Shown: positions 32,141 to 41,374 of the stretch, piece after piece | Layout: each line of letters begins with the position of its first letter | How positions within the stretch are numbered: position 1 is the first letter of the stretch | Assembly (NCBI GenBank): GCA_029202525.1 | Contig: CP119325.1 | Coordinates: forward strand, 6,112,001-6,176,000 | Origin: Candidatus Pseudomonas phytovorans | GTDB lineage: Bacteria > Pseudomonadota > Gammaproteobacteria > Pseudomonadales > Pseudomonadaceae | Length of the DNA: 64,000 nt | Direction of reading: 5' to 3' | The notes under the pieces: model-generated | What the model saw: the letters and a program-made list of their open reading frames with translations, nothing else | Databases searched by the model: none | Told to the model about the DNA's origin: nothing | Made by a program: the position numbers and the translations under genes

Positions 32141-33024
32141 TCGGCACCTACCAGGCCAGTTGCCAGGCTCGGGTCGACGCTGCCCTTGAACCGCTGTTCG
32201 TTGCCCCGTCCAAAGAGCTGGAGCGCCTTTACGCCGCCATGCGCTACAGCGTGATGAACGGCGGCAAGCGCGTACGCCCGTTACTGGCCTATGCGGCCTG
32301 CGAAGCCTTGGGCGCCCCGGCCGCACAGGCCAACGGCGCAGCCTGCGCGGTAGAACTGATCCACGCTTACTCGCTGGTGCACGACGACCTGCCCGCCATG
32401 GACGACGACGACCTGCGTCGCGGCCAACCCACGACCCACAAAGCGTTCGACGAAGCCTGCGCCATCCTCGCGGGTGACGGCTTGCAGAGCCTGGCGTTCA
32501 GTGCCCTGCTCGACCCGGGCTTGAGCCCGCAGGCCGACAGCATCCGCCTGAGCATGGTTCAGGCCCTGGCCAAGGCTGCCGGCCCGGCAGGCATGGTCGG
32601 CGGCCAGGCCATCGATCTCGGTTCGGTGGGGCTGAAGCTGGACCAACAGGCACTGGAGTTCATGCACCGGCACAAGACCGGCGCGCTGATCGAAGCCAGC
32701 GTTCGCCTCGGCGCCCTGGCCAGCGCCCGCGCCGAGCAGGCGCAGCTGGATGCCTTGCAGGTGTATGCCCAGGCCATTGGCCTGGCATTCCAGGTGCAGG
32801 ACGACATCCTCGACGTGGAAAGCGACACTGCCACGCTTGGCAAACGCCAGGGTGCTGACATCGCGCGTGACAAACCGACCTACCCGGCCCTGCTGGGCCT
32901 GGAAGCGGCCAAGGCCTATGCCATCGAACTGCGCGACCAGGCGCTGATCGCACTGCAAGGATTCGGTGAAACAGCCGAGCCGCTGCGGGCATTGGCACGC
33001 TACATCGTCGAACGCCGTCACTGA
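32137..33024 (+). CDS. ispA: Farnesyl diphosphate synthase (geranyltranstransferase)
   Basis: A 295-aa short-chain polyprenyl synthase that makes farnesyl diphosphate from IPP and DMAPP for quinones and undecaprenyl phosphate. The first Asp-rich motif is HDDLPAMDDDDLRRG and the second QVQDDILDVESD; GGKRVRPLL and GKRQGADI.RDKPTYPALLG are further signatures. ATG 32137 overlaps xseB by four bases, so translation is coupled. Next is dxs, with a 106-base gap. Confidence 0.97.
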   Translation: MIGTYQASCQARVDAALEPLFVAPSKELERLYAAMRYSVMNGGKRVRPLLAYAACEALGAPAAQANGAACAVELIHAYSLVHDDLPAMDDDDLRRGQPTTHKAFDEACAILAGDGLQSLAFSALLDPGLSPQADSIRLSMVQALAKAAGPAGMVGGQAIDLGSVGLKLDQQALEFMHRHKTGALIEASVRLGALASARAEQAQLDALQVYAQAIGLAFQVQDDILDVESDTATLGKRQGADIARDKPTYPALLGLEAAKAYAIELRDQALIALQGFGETAEPLRALARYIVERRH

Positions 33025-33130
33025 TTGATTGGGGCCGCTGTGCGCCCCGTGCGACACCCGTCTGAATGGGCAGTATTTCCTACAATGGGGTAAACTGCCG
33101 CGTCTTCACACACCTATAACGACTCGCCTG

Positions 33131-35026
33131 ATGCCCACGACGTTTCAAGAGATTCCCCGCGAACGCCCGGTCACGCCGTTGCTCGACCGCGCTGACACGC
33201 CTGCCGGCCTGCGCCGGCTGGCCGAAGCCGACCTGGAGACCCTGGCCGACGAACTGCGCCAGGAACTGCTCTACACCGTGGGTCAGACCGGTGGGCATTT
33301 TGGTGCCGGTCTGGGCGTGATCGAGCTGACCATCGCCCTGCACTACGTGTTCGACACTCCGGACGACCGGCTGGTGTGGGATGTGGGCCACCAGGCCTAC
33401 CCGCACAAGATCCTCACCGGGCGCCGTAACCGCATGCTCAGCCTGCGCCAGAAGGACGGCATCGCCGCCTTCCCGCGCCGCAGCGAGAGCGAGTACGACA
33501 CCTTTGGCGTCGGCCACTCCAGCACCTCGATCAGCGCCGCGCTGGGCATGGCCATTGCTGCCCGCCTGCAAAACAGCGCACGCAAGTCGATCGCGGTGAT
33601 CGGGGACGGCGCACTGACTGCCGGCATGGCCTTCGAGGCGTTGAACCACGCCCAGGAAGTCAACGCCGACATGCTGGTGATCCTCAACGACAACGACATG
33701 TCGATTTCGCGCAATGTCGGCGGCCTGTCCAACTACCTGGCCAAGATCCTCTCCAGCCGCACCTACGCGAGCATGCGCGAAGGCAGCAAGAAGGTACTGT
33801 CGCGCCTGCCCGGCGCCTGGGAAATTGCCCGCCGCACCGAAGAGTACGCCAAGGGCATGCTGGTGCCAGGCACGCTGTTCGAAGAGCTGGGCTGGAACTA
33901 CATCGGCCCGATCGACGGCCATGACCTGCCGACCATGATCGCCACCCTGCGCAACATGCGTGACCTGAAAGGCCCGCAGTTCCTGCATGTGGTGACCAAG
34001 AAGGGCAAAGGCTTCGCCCCGGCCGAGGTCGACCCGATCGGCTACCACGCCATCACCAAGCTGGAGCCGGCCGACAAGCCAGCCGCACCGAAGAAAGTCA
34101 GCGGCCCGAAATACTCCGCCGTGTTCGGCCAGTGGCTGTGCGACATGGCCGCCGCCGACAACCGCCTGGTGGGCATTACCCCGGCGATGAAGGAAGGCTC
34201 CGACCTGGTCGACTTCAGCGAGCGCTACCCGGAGCGCTACTTCGACGTAGCGATCGCCGAGCAGCACGCTGTAACCCTGGCGGCCGGTATGGCCTGCGAG
34301 GGTAGCAAGCCGGTGGTGGCGATCTACTCGACGTTCCTGCAGCGTGCCTACGACCAGCTGATCCACGACGTGGCCGTGCAGAACCTCGACGTGCTGTTCG
34401 CCATCGACCGTGCCGGCCTGGTCGGCGAAGACGGCCCGACCCATGCGGGCAGCTACGACCTGTCGTACCTGCGCTGCATCCCGGGCATGCTGGTGATGAC
34501 GCCAAGCGACGAGAACGAGCTGCGCAAGATGCTCAGCACCGGTCACCTGTACAACGGCCCGGCTGCCGTGCGCTATCCGCGCGGCACCGGCCCGAATGCA
34601 CCGATCAGCGGCGATCTGGAGCCACTGGAAATCGGCAAGGGCGTGGTTCGCCGTCACGGTGAGAAAGTCGCCCTGCTGGTGTTCGGCGTGCAGCTGGCCG
34701 AGGCCATGCAGGTGGCCGAGCAGATCAACGCCACGGTAGTCGACATGCGTTTCGTCAAGCCGCTGGACGAGGCCCTGGTGCTGGAGCTGGCTGGCAGCCA
34801 TGAGCTGCTGGTGACCATCGAAGAAAACGCCATCATGGGCGGCGCCGGTGCTGCGGTGGGTGAGTTCCTTGCCGGCCAGGCAGTGCTAAAGCCGCTGCTG
34901 CACCTGGGCTTGCCCGACATCTATGTCGAGCATGCCAAGCCGGCGCAGATGCTGGCCGAGTGTGGGCTGGATGCGGCCGGGATCGAAGCTTCGGTGAAAG
35001 CCCGCATGGCCAGGCTCGGCTTGTAA
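33131..35026 (+). CDS. dxs: 1-deoxy-D-xylulose-5-phosphate synthase
   Basis: A 631-aa thiamine-diphosphate enzyme that joins pyruvate and glyceraldehyde 3-phosphate, the first step of the MEP isoprenoid route. Visible: the N-terminal DVGHQAYPHKILTGRR and HSSTSISAALGMA, the TPP/Mg motif GDGALTAGMAFEALN, the transketolase pyrimidine domain (about 315-480; DVAIAEQHAVTLAAG, GLVGEDGPTHAG) and the C-terminal domain with IEENAIMGGAG. It consumes TPP; thiL lies 6 kb away. ATG 33131 is chosen because upstream residues are not conserved-looking. Confidence 0.98.
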   Translation: MPTTFQEIPRERPVTPLLDRADTPAGLRRLAEADLETLADELRQELLYTVGQTGGHFGAGLGVIELTIALHYVFDTPDDRLVWDVGHQAYPHKILTGRRNRMLSLRQKDGIAAFPRRSESEYDTFGVGHSSTSISAALGMAIAARLQNSARKSIAVIGDGALTAGMAFEALNHAQEVNADMLVILNDNDMSISRNVGGLSNYLAKILSSRTYASMREGSKKVLSRLPGAWEIARRTEEYAKGMLVPGTLFEELGWNYIGPIDGHDLPTMIATLRNMRDLKGPQFLHVVTKKGKGFAPAEVDPIGYHAITKLEPADKPAAPKKVSGPKYSAVFGQWLCDMAAADNRLVGITPAMKEGSDLVDFSERYPERYFDVAIAEQHAVTLAAGMACEGSKPVVAIYSTFLQRAYDQLIHDVAVQNLDVLFAIDRAGLVGEDGPTHAGSYDLSYLRCIPGMLVMTPSDENELRKMLSTGHLYNGPAAVRYPRGTGPNAPISGDLEPLEIGKGVVRRHGEKVALLVFGVQLAEAMQVAEQINATVVDMRFVKPLDEALVLELAGSHELLVTIEENAIMGGAGAAVGEFLAGQAVLKPLLHLGLPDIYVEHAKPAQMLAECGLDAAGIEASVKARMARLGL

Positions 35027-35031
35027 TTCCC

Positions 35032-35133
35032 GGGGCCGCTTTGCGGCCCTTTCGCGACACAAGGCCGCTCCCACAGAGACCGCGCCGCTCTCCCGGCCTG
35101 TGCAATAGCTGTGGGAGCGGCCTTGTGTCGCGA
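35032..35133. repeat. Variant REP pair after dxs
   Basis: GGGGCCGCTTTGCGGCCC (35032-35049) forms a hairpin just after the dxs stop. It is followed by a different REP class, TTCGCGACACAAGGCCGCTC...(35051-35076), and its inverted copy (35109-35133). The core is GGAGCGGCCTTGTGTCGCGA rather than GGAGCGGGC...GCCCGCGAA. Confidence 0.88.
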
Positions 35134-35167
35134 TCGAGGGCGCAGCCCTCGCAAAATGGTACTACTG

Positions 35168-37039
35168 ATGAAATCCCCAGCCCTTGCCACCCTGCTCTGC
35201 CTCCCCCTGCCACTGTTGGCTACTGAGCGCGACGACGCCCTCAAGCTCCCTGACGTACTGATCAGCGCCAGCCGCCAGGTCGAGTCGCGCACCGACACCA
35301 GCGCTGCCAATACCGTGTTCACCCGCACCGACATCGACCGCCTGCAACCCACCAGCGTCACCGACCTGCTCAGCCGTGTACCCGGCGTGCAAGTAGCACC
35401 CACCGGTGGCCGTGGCAGCCTGCCCGGCATCTTCATCCGTGGCACCAAGGCAGCGCAAAGCCTGGTGCTGGTCGATGGCGTTCGCATTGCCAACGCCACC
35501 TCCGGCGACAGCGGTTTGCAGTTTCTGAACGTTGACCAGATCGAACGGGTTGAAGTACTGCGCGGCTCGCGCTCGGCGGTGTACGGCAGCGATGCGATTG
35601 GCGGCGTGATCCAGATATTCACCCGCCGCAGCAATGGCCCCGGCCTGCAACCACGCCTGCGCCTGGCGGCGGGCAGCAACCAGACGTTTCAACGCAGCCT
35701 GGGGCTCTCAGGGGGTAATGGCGCGACGCGTTTCAACCTCGGTGCCAGCCTGGATGAAACGGCCGGCATCGACTCGACCGGGCCGTCGTTCGCCAGCGAC
35801 GGCGACCACGATGCTTACCGCAACAAGGCCTTCAACCTGAGCCTGAGCCACACCTTCGGTGAACGCTTCGAGGCCGGCCTGAACCTGCTCGACAGCCGTG
35901 GCCGCAGCGAGTACGACAACCCGTTCGGCGGTTTCGACCCGGTCACCTTCGAAAGCTTCGGCCAAAAGCCCTACACCGATTTCAGCGTCAGCAGCCTGGG
36001 CAGCTACTTCGATGCCCAGCTCACCGATACCTGGCATTCGCGGCTGGAACTGGCCCACAGCGAGAACCGCGACGACAAACGCGACAAGCTCAGTGCCGAA
36101 CGCTTTGTGTTCAATACCTACCGTGATCAGGTCACCTGGCAGAACGACCTGTCCTTGGGCGAGCAACACAGCCTGCTGCTCGGTGGTGACTGGTACGAAG
36201 ACCGCGTTCACGCCAGCACCGACTTCACCGAGGACAGCCGCTGGAACCGCGCCGTCTTCGTCCAGCACCGCTACAAGGGTGAGCAGTTTTCCACCGAAGT
36301 GGGCGTTCGCCAAGACCGTAACCAGCAATTCGGCAGCCAGACCACCTGGAGCGGCAGCCTGACCGTACCGTTGAATGCGCAGAATGATGTGCTGCTGTCC
36401 TACAGCGAAGGCTTTCGGGCGCCGACCTTCAATGACCTGTATTACCCCCAGTTCAGCAACCCGGACCTGGCCCCCGAGCACTCCCGAAGCTACGAGCTGC
36501 AATGGCGCAGCCAGCTGACGTCGGACAGCCGCCTGGAGGCCTCGCTGTACCGCACCGACCTGCGCGACGCGATCGTGTTCGGCCAGGACTCGATACCCCG
36601 CAACGTCGCCTCGGCACGTATCAACGGTTTTGAAATGGCCCTGACGCAACAATGGGGCGCCTGGCACAGCCAGCTGGGCCTGGCGCTGATCGACCCGCGT
36701 GACCGGGACAGCGGCCACACCCTCGCCCGCCGTGCACGCCGCACGTTGAGCGTGGACCTGGACCGTGAGCTCGGGCGTTTCACCGTGGGCGCAGGCTGGC
36801 AAGCGGTCAGCGGTAGCTATGACGACGAGGCCAACCGCAACCGCATCGGCGGCTATGGCCTGCTCGGTTTGCGCGGTAGCTGGGCAGCCACTGATGAAGT
36901 GAAACTGGAAGCGAAGCTGGATAACCTGCTGGACCACACTCAGAGCCGCGCCCTTTACAGCTACGAGGGAGACTACCACCCTTACCGCGAGGAAGGCCGC
37001 ACGCTGTTGTTCAGCGTTACCTGGACCCCGGCGCTTTAG
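35168..37039 (+). CDS. btuB: BtuB-like TonB-dependent cobalamin receptor
   Basis: A 623-aa outer-membrane receptor. It has a signal peptide (MKSPALATLLCLPLPLLA), a TonB-box region (LPDVLISASRQ), a plug (about 40-150; VTDLLSRVPGVQVAPTGGRGSLPGIFIRG, VEVLRGSRSAVYGSDAIGGVIQIFTRR) and a barrel ending FSVTWTPAL. The plug pattern is that of BtuB, which imports vitamin B12. The BtuF-like protein encoded convergently downstream supports this; their 3' ends overlap by 23 bases. No cobalamin riboswitch is visible in the 140 bases upstream, which are REP sequence. Confidence 0.9.
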   Translation: MKSPALATLLCLPLPLLATERDDALKLPDVLISASRQVESRTDTSAANTVFTRTDIDRLQPTSVTDLLSRVPGVQVAPTGGRGSLPGIFIRGTKAAQSLVLVDGVRIANATSGDSGLQFLNVDQIERVEVLRGSRSAVYGSDAIGGVIQIFTRRSNGPGLQPRLRLAAGSNQTFQRSLGLSGGNGATRFNLGASLDETAGIDSTGPSFASDGDHDAYRNKAFNLSLSHTFGERFEAGLNLLDSRGRSEYDNPFGGFDPVTFESFGQKPYTDFSVSSLGSYFDAQLTDTWHSRLELAHSENRDDKRDKLSAERFVFNTYRDQVTWQNDLSLGEQHSLLLGGDWYEDRVHASTDFTEDSRWNRAVFVQHRYKGEQFSTEVGVRQDRNQQFGSQTTWSGSLTVPLNAQNDVLLSYSEGFRAPTFNDLYYPQFSNPDLAPEHSRSYELQWRSQLTSDSRLEASLYRTDLRDAIVFGQDSIPRNVASARINGFEMALTQQWGAWHSQLGLALIDPRDRDSGHTLARRARRTLSVDLDRELGRFTVGAGWQAVSGSYDDEANRNRIGGYGLLGLRGSWAATDEVKLEAKLDNLLDHTQSRALYSYEGDYHPYREEGRTLLFSVTWTPAL

Positions 37040-37829
37040 CCGCGAGCAACGCGCACAAGCGGGCAGTCGCTTCGACCATTTGCCCGCTGGGCCGCTCAAG
37101 CCCTTTGTCCGGCACCACCAGCAAACGGCCATCAGCAACGGCTCGCAGTTGCGGCCAGGCCTTCCAGCTCGCCAGTTGCGCTTGTTCGCCAGCCAGAATG
37201 ACCTGTGGATTGCGCAGCAGCACAGACTCCACATTCACCTGCGGCGCCGGCTGGCTGAGGTCGGCAAACACGTTGCGTGCCCCGCACACGGCCAGGGCAT
37301 CGCTCACCACCTGCCGGCCACCCAGCGTGTACAACGGCTGGTCCCACACCTGATAGAACACCTGCAATGGCTTGTCACGCTGATACTGCTGGCGTAGTTG
37401 GCGCAGCCGCTCCCGCAGGGCCTCGGCGTACTGATGGCCTTGGCCGGCACGGCCGATACGCACAGCAATGGCTTCGATCTGCGCGATCAACTGGTCGATG
37501 TCATGGGGTTCTGCACTGAAGGTGTCGATGCCCAGGCGCTTGAGCTGGTCGCGCTGGGCAGGTGATACGCTGCCCGGCCAGAGCAACAGCAAGTCGGGGC
37601 GCAGGCTGAGCAGGCGTTCCATGTTCAGTTGCCCTTGGCGCCCGACCGAGGGCAGGTCGCGCAACGCTGCCGGCCGATCACCACCGTCGAGCACACCCAC
37701 CAGCAGGTCGTCGGCCTGCAGCTCAAGCATGATTTCAGTCATCGAGGGCGCCAGGCTGACCACCCGCAAGGGGTCAGCGGCCAGTGCGGTGCAGGCGAGC
37801 AGCGCCAGCAGGCCTGGCAGCAGGCGCAT
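37017..37829 (-). CDS. btuF: Periplasmic cobalamin-binding protein (BtuF-like)
   Basis: A 270-aa class III solute-binding protein. It has a signal peptide (MRLLPGLLALLACTALAADP), then RVVSLAPSMTEIMLELQADDLLVGV, the standard opening of the BtuF/FhuD fold, and VGRQGQLNMERLLSLRPDLLL and WPQLRAVADGRLLVVP. It would pass vitamin B12 from the receptor to an inner-membrane importer; no BtuCD genes are in this window. The start ATG shares one base with the stop of the upstream membrane-protein gene (TGATG). The order ribA-membrane protein-btuF is on the minus strand. Confidence 0.88.
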   Translation of the reverse strand: MRLLPGLLALLACTALAADPLRVVSLAPSMTEIMLELQADDLLVGVLDGGDRPAALRDLPSVGRQGQLNMERLLSLRPDLLLLWPGSVSPAQRDQLKRLGIDTFSAEPHDIDQLIAQIEAIAVRIGRAGQGHQYAEALRERLRQLRQQYQRDKPLQVFYQVWDQPLYTLGGRQVVSDALAVCGARNVFADLSQPAPQVNVESVLLRNPQVILAGEQAQLASWKAWPQLRAVADGRLLVVPDKGLERPSGQMVEATARLCALLAAKAPGSR

Positions 37830-38248
37830 CAGCCGAGCTGGCGCGGAATGCGATAGAGGTACAGCACCACCACGGTAGACACCGCCAGCAGGATCTGCGG
37901 TACCGCTTCAAGGCCGACCAGCACCGACAGCGCGGCAATCCAGGCCGGGATGCAGGCATACAGCATCGCCATGCGCCGGACCCGCGCCAGTTCGATCCAG
38001 GCCGCGGGCTCTTCGCCGCTGCCCAGCACCTTGGAGGTGGCAATCAGTGCGCGCTTGTAGGCGCCGAAACGCGGCAGGCTGAGGAACATGCTCGCCGCGC
38101 CGGCGATGAACAGTGGCATGGCCAGCACCGGAATCAGCGCGTCGCCACCACCAAAGGCCCAGGCCATTACCGGCAGCGGCACCAGGCCCACCGCCAGGTA
38201 CTGCCACCAGGCCAGTGCCAAGCGCCGCTTGACCTCGGCGCGGGTCAC
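37829..38248 (-). CDS. Small inner-membrane protein of unknown function
   Basis: A 139-aa protein with four hydrophobic segments (about 15-32, 36-58, 92-112 and 114-132) and basic N- and C-terminal loops, for example MTRAEVKRRLALAWW. No catalytic motif was recognised. It overlaps ribA by four bases upstream and btuF by one base downstream, so all three are probably translated from one message. Its position hints at a link with cobalamin uptake or with nothing more than operon sharing; I cannot assign a role. Confidence 0.75.
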   Translation of the reverse strand: MTRAEVKRRLALAWWQYLAVGLVPLPVMAWAFGGGDALIPVLAMPLFIAGAASMFLSLPRFGAYKRALIATSKVLGSGEEPAAWIELARVRRMAMLYACIPAWIAALSVLVGLEAVPQILLAVSTVVVLYLYRIPRQLG

Positions 38249-38862
38249 GCCTGGGGCGCCTCGCCCTGGTGCTCATTGCCCAGCATGTGGCCGAGTTTGC
38301 CAGCCTTGGTCGCCAGGTAGTAGCGGTTGTGCGGGTTGTGACCGGTGTGCAGCGGCACACGCTCGGCAACCACGATGTTCATGTCGGTCAGGGCTTTGAC
38401 CTTGCGCGGGTTATTGGTCATCAGGCGCAGGGCCTTCACGCCCAGGTGCTCCAGCATCGGCAAGCACATGGCGTAGTCGCGCTGGTCGGCGGCAAAGCCC
38501 AGGCGTTCATTGGCTTCGACAGTATCGGCACCGCCATCCTGCAGCTCATAGGCGCGAATCTTGTTCAAAAGGCCGATACCACGGCCTTCCTGACGCAGGT
38601 ACAGCAGCACCCCACGGCCTTCACGGGCGATGGCCTGCAGCGCGGCCTCCAGCTGCGAACCGCAGTCACAGCGCTGGCTGAACAGGGCATCGCCGGTCAG
38701 GCACTCGGAATGCAGGCGCCCCAGCACCGGCTGGCCGTCCGCGATGTCACCCAGGCTGAGCACTACGTGCTCGCGGCCAGTGGCTTCGTCGAGGAAGCCG
38801 TGCATGGTGAAGGTGGCGAATGGCGTCGGGAGTTTAGAGGCGGCAACAAAGACGACGGGCAC
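38245..38862 (-). CDS. ribA: GTP cyclohydrolase II
   Basis: A 205-aa stand-alone GTP cyclohydrolase II. It opens GTP to the diaminopyrimidine that starts riboflavin synthesis. The zinc site is complete in SECLTGDALFSQRCDCGSQL (three cysteines), RQEGRGIGLLNKIRAYELQD is the catalytic loop, and MTNNPRKVKAL completes the GTP site. The start is GTG 38862 with CCAGGAGC upstream. This is the only copy with zinc cysteines in the window, since the cyclohydrolase half of RibBX has lost them; it is therefore likely the essential enzyme. Confidence 0.97.
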   Translation of the reverse strand: MPVVFVAASKLPTPFATFTMHGFLDEATGREHVVLSLGDIADGQPVLGRLHSECLTGDALFSQRCDCGSQLEAALQAIAREGRGVLLYLRQEGRGIGLLNKIRAYELQDGGADTVEANERLGFAADQRDYAMCLPMLEHLGVKALRLMTNNPRKVKALTDMNIVVAERVPLHTGHNPHNRYYLATKAGKLGHMLGNEHQGEAPQA

Positions 38863-39012
38863 GTTGTGCTCCTGGAATAAGTTGAAAATTTCTCGTAGCC
38901 GATTGTATCAGCCGGTTGCAGGCTGTGGGCGGGCTGAATACCGTGGGTTAAGATCGAAAAGTTCGATGCTTAGCAGAGACCGTCGCTCGATCTTTAGCCT
39001 TGCTCGGATACT

Positions 39013-39099
39013 TGTGGGAGCGGGCGAGCCCGCGAACACCGGCGTAGCCGGTGCCATGCACCGCGATGAATTCTTCGCGGGCACGCCCGCTCCCACAGG
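39013..39099. repeat. REP pair in the ribA / solute-binding protein gap
   Basis: TGTGGGAGCGGGCGAGCCCG... (39013-39036) and the inverted copy TTCGCGGGCACGCCCGCTCC... (39074-39099). An internal ACACCGGCGTAGCCGGT hairpin sits between them. Confidence 0.9.
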
Positions 39100-39128
39100 G
39101 TCCGCGCCAAGCCATGAAGCGGGTAGCC

Positions 39129-39872
39129 TCAATGCGGTTTGCTATCTGCAGTGAACGGATACGGCTGCTTCCAGCGCTCGAAAATCGGCTTCAGTTCGCC
39201 ACTGCGCACCAGTTCGTCCATGCGCTTGTCGAACAGGTCACACAGTGCCTTGGCCTGGCCGTTGCGGGCGAAGGCCAAGTACAGCGGTAGTTCGGCCACA
39301 TGGGTACGGCGGAAGCGCTCGGGCCGGGGCGCCTGGCTCAGCACATAATTGACTTCGGTCTGGGCATCGATGTAAAAGTCGACCCGGTCATGCTCAAGCA
39401 TCGGCAAAATGCCTTCGCGGCGCTGAATTTCACGGAATTCATGCACATCAGGCAAGTAGCTGCCGTAATCGTAGCCACGCACCCAGGCCAACCGATACTT
39501 GCCCACATTCTGCGGAGTTGGCGCAGGTTTGCTGGCCAGGCCCAAGGCGTAGATGTGGTCCATATCGAAGTGCCAGCGCGGGTACAGGTTGTCGTCGTTC
39601 TCTTCCTTGTACGAACCCACCCAGGCATCGGCCTCGCCACGTTTCACCAGCCCGACCGCACGGCTGTAGGGCGCGCTCTGGGTCACTACCTTGACCCCTG
39701 CCGGCTCGAACACCTTGCGCAGCACATCCCAGGCTACCCCGGTACCGTCAGCGTTGGTGTAATCGAGCCACTCCTCACTGACCAGGTGGATCTGCTTCGG
39801 CACACCTTCAGCCGCCGCCACCCATGGCGCAACGCTTAGCAGCATTGCCAGCAGCACAGTCCTTATGGCCAT
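39129..39872 (-). CDS. Periplasmic substrate-binding protein (family 3, amino-acid type)
   Basis: A 247-aa exported protein with a clear signal peptide (MAIRTVLLAMLLSVAPWVAAAEG) and the bilobed family 3 solute-binding fold: LVSEEWLDYTNADGTGVAWDVLRKVF, the mid-region RGEADAWVGSY, and MLEHDRVDFYIDAQTEVNYVLS. No permease or ATPase genes are adjacent. Orphan proteins of this type sometimes act as sensors or supply a distant transporter. It lies 15 bases ahead of nothing obvious and is transcribed in the same direction as pgpA. Ligand unknown. Confidence 0.85.
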   Translation of the reverse strand: MAIRTVLLAMLLSVAPWVAAAEGVPKQIHLVSEEWLDYTNADGTGVAWDVLRKVFEPAGVKVVTQSAPYSRAVGLVKRGEADAWVGSYKEENDDNLYPRWHFDMDHIYALGLASKPAPTPQNVGKYRLAWVRGYDYGSYLPDVHEFREIQRREGILPMLEHDRVDFYIDAQTEVNYVLSQAPRPERFRRTHVAELPLYLAFARNGQAKALCDLFDKRMDELVRSGELKPIFERWKQPYPFTADSKPH

Positions 39873-39887
39873 TCACGCGCTCCCTGT

Positions 39888-40391
39888 TCAGGCAACTGCC
39901 CACACCAGAACCTGCATGCCCAGCCAGGCAAAAACGCCGGCCAGAATATCGTCAAGCATGATGCCGACGCCTCCGTGCACATGGCGGTCGATCCAGCGGA
40001 TCGGCCATGGTTTGAGGATGTCGAAGAAGCGGAACATCAGGAACCCTGCCAGCAGCCACTGCCAGCCTTCCGGCACCAGCCAGAGGGTGATCCACATGCC
40101 GACAATCTCATCCCAGACAATGCCCTCATGGTCGTGTACGCGCAAGTCATTGGCGACTTTGCCGCACAACCAGAAGCCAAACAGCATGCTGACGCCCAGC
40201 AACAGCCAGTAGCCCCAGTCTGGCAGCATCTGCCACAACGGGATGAACGGTATGGCAACCAGCGAACCCCAGGTGCCTGGGGCCTTGGGCAAGGTACCGG
40301 AACCGAAGCCAAAAGCGATGAAGTGCCACGGGTTGCGCCAGACCGAAGGCGGAACGAACTCCGCAGGCACCTGATTGGGGTGATCGGTCAC
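39888..40391 (-). CDS. pgpA: Phosphatidylglycerophosphatase A
   Basis: A 167-aa inner-membrane phosphatase that removes phosphate from phosphatidylglycerophosphate to give phosphatidylglycerol. Family signatures: FGFGSGTLPKAPGTWGSL near the N-terminus, HDHEGIVWDEIVGMW with metal-binding acidic residues, FRFFDILKPWPIRWIDR and GGVGIMLDDILAGVFA. It overlaps thiL by four bases and ends the nrdR-rib-nusB-thiL-pgpA run. Confidence 0.96.
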   Translation of the reverse strand: MTDHPNQVPAEFVPPSVWRNPWHFIAFGFGSGTLPKAPGTWGSLVAIPFIPLWQMLPDWGYWLLLGVSMLFGFWLCGKVANDLRVHDHEGIVWDEIVGMWITLWLVPEGWQWLLAGFLMFRFFDILKPWPIRWIDRHVHGGVGIMLDDILAGVFAWLGMQVLVWAVA

Positions 40392-41356
40392 GGTGTCTCC
40401 CTAAAGTGTTGATAGCCCCGCTGAACGGGGGTGATGTCCCGGCCCTGTGCGTCACGCAAGGTCACGCCCTGCCCTTCAAGCACACGACCAATGGTATGCA
40501 CCTCGACAAAGCCGAGATCAGCCAGGGGCGCCAGCGCCTCTGGCGGCAGCGTGAAGGCCAGCACGTAATCGTCGCCACCGGCGAGGGCTGCCTGTACCGC
40601 CGCGTCGCGGCCGAGGAATGCCTCTACAGCAGGAGACACTGGCACCTGAGCCAGGTTCACCTCCAGCGCAACGCTGGACGCCTTGGCGATGTGCCCGCAA
40701 TCCGCGAGCAGGCCATCGGAGATGTCCAGCGCCGCCGTGGCCCGGCCACGCAGCAGCGCTCCGAGGGTCAGCTGCGGCATGGGCGACCAGTAATGAGCCA
40801 GCAGCGGATCGGCCTGCTCGGCAGGCGCCTCGCGCTCGCCCAGCACCAGCGGCAGTGCGCCAGCCGCCTTGCCCAGCACACCGCCGACGCACAGCAGGTC
40901 GCCTGGCCGCGCACCGCTGCGGCGCAACGCCTGGCCTGCCGGCACGCGGCCAAACACGGTGACGGTAATGCTCAGCGGGCCTCGGGTAGTGTCACCCCCG
41001 ATCAGGCTCATGCGGCAACGCTGGGCCATGCGGCTGAGGCCGTCAGCATACGCCGCCAACCAGTCAGGGCCAACGTCCGGCAGGGTCAGGGCGAGGGTGA
41101 AGCCGATCGCGGTCGCGCCCATGGCGGCCAGATCACTGGCGGCCACGGCCAACGAACGCTGGCCAAGCAGCAGCGGATCGCAGACAGCGGGAAAATGCAC
41201 ACCGGCGACCAGGGTGTCGGTCGACACCGCCAGTTGCTCACCGGGAGGAACGGCCAGCAGGGCGCAGTCGTCGCCGATACCCAGGGCCACGCCCTCGCCG
41301 CCCTGCGCACAAGGCGCGGCGGCGAAGTAATGGTTGATCAGCTCGAACTCACCCAT
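40388..41356 (-). CDS. thiL: Thiamine-monophosphate kinase
   Basis: A 322-aa ThiL that phosphorylates thiamine monophosphate to the active cofactor TPP. Signatures: GIGDDCALLAVPPGEQLAVSTDTLVAGVHF (ATP/Mg site), VAASDLAAMGA, SLIGGDTTRGPLSITVTVFG and ALDISDGLLADCGHIA with the catalytic aspartates, and AGGDDYVLAFT. The family fold is that of PurM-like kinases. It lies 18 bases after nusB and overlaps pgpA. The product is the cofactor of Dxs, also encoded here. Confidence 0.97.
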   Translation of the reverse strand: MGEFELINHYFAAAPCAQGGEGVALGIGDDCALLAVPPGEQLAVSTDTLVAGVHFPAVCDPLLLGQRSLAVAASDLAAMGATAIGFTLALTLPDVGPDWLAAYADGLSRMAQRCRMSLIGGDTTRGPLSITVTVFGRVPAGQALRRSGARPGDLLCVGGVLGKAAGALPLVLGEREAPAEQADPLLAHYWSPMPQLTLGALLRGRATAALDISDGLLADCGHIAKASSVALEVNLAQVPVSPAVEAFLGRDAAVQAALAGGDDYVLAFTLPPEALAPLADLGFVEVHTIGRVLEGQGVTLRDAQGRDITPVQRGYQHFRETP

Positions 41357-41374
41357 GGCCAGGCAGCGCCAGAA

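Noticed and set aside
35027..35167. Cobalamin riboswitch before the BtuB-like gene
   Set aside because: No B12-box-like sequence was found; the region is a REP pair and a hairpin.
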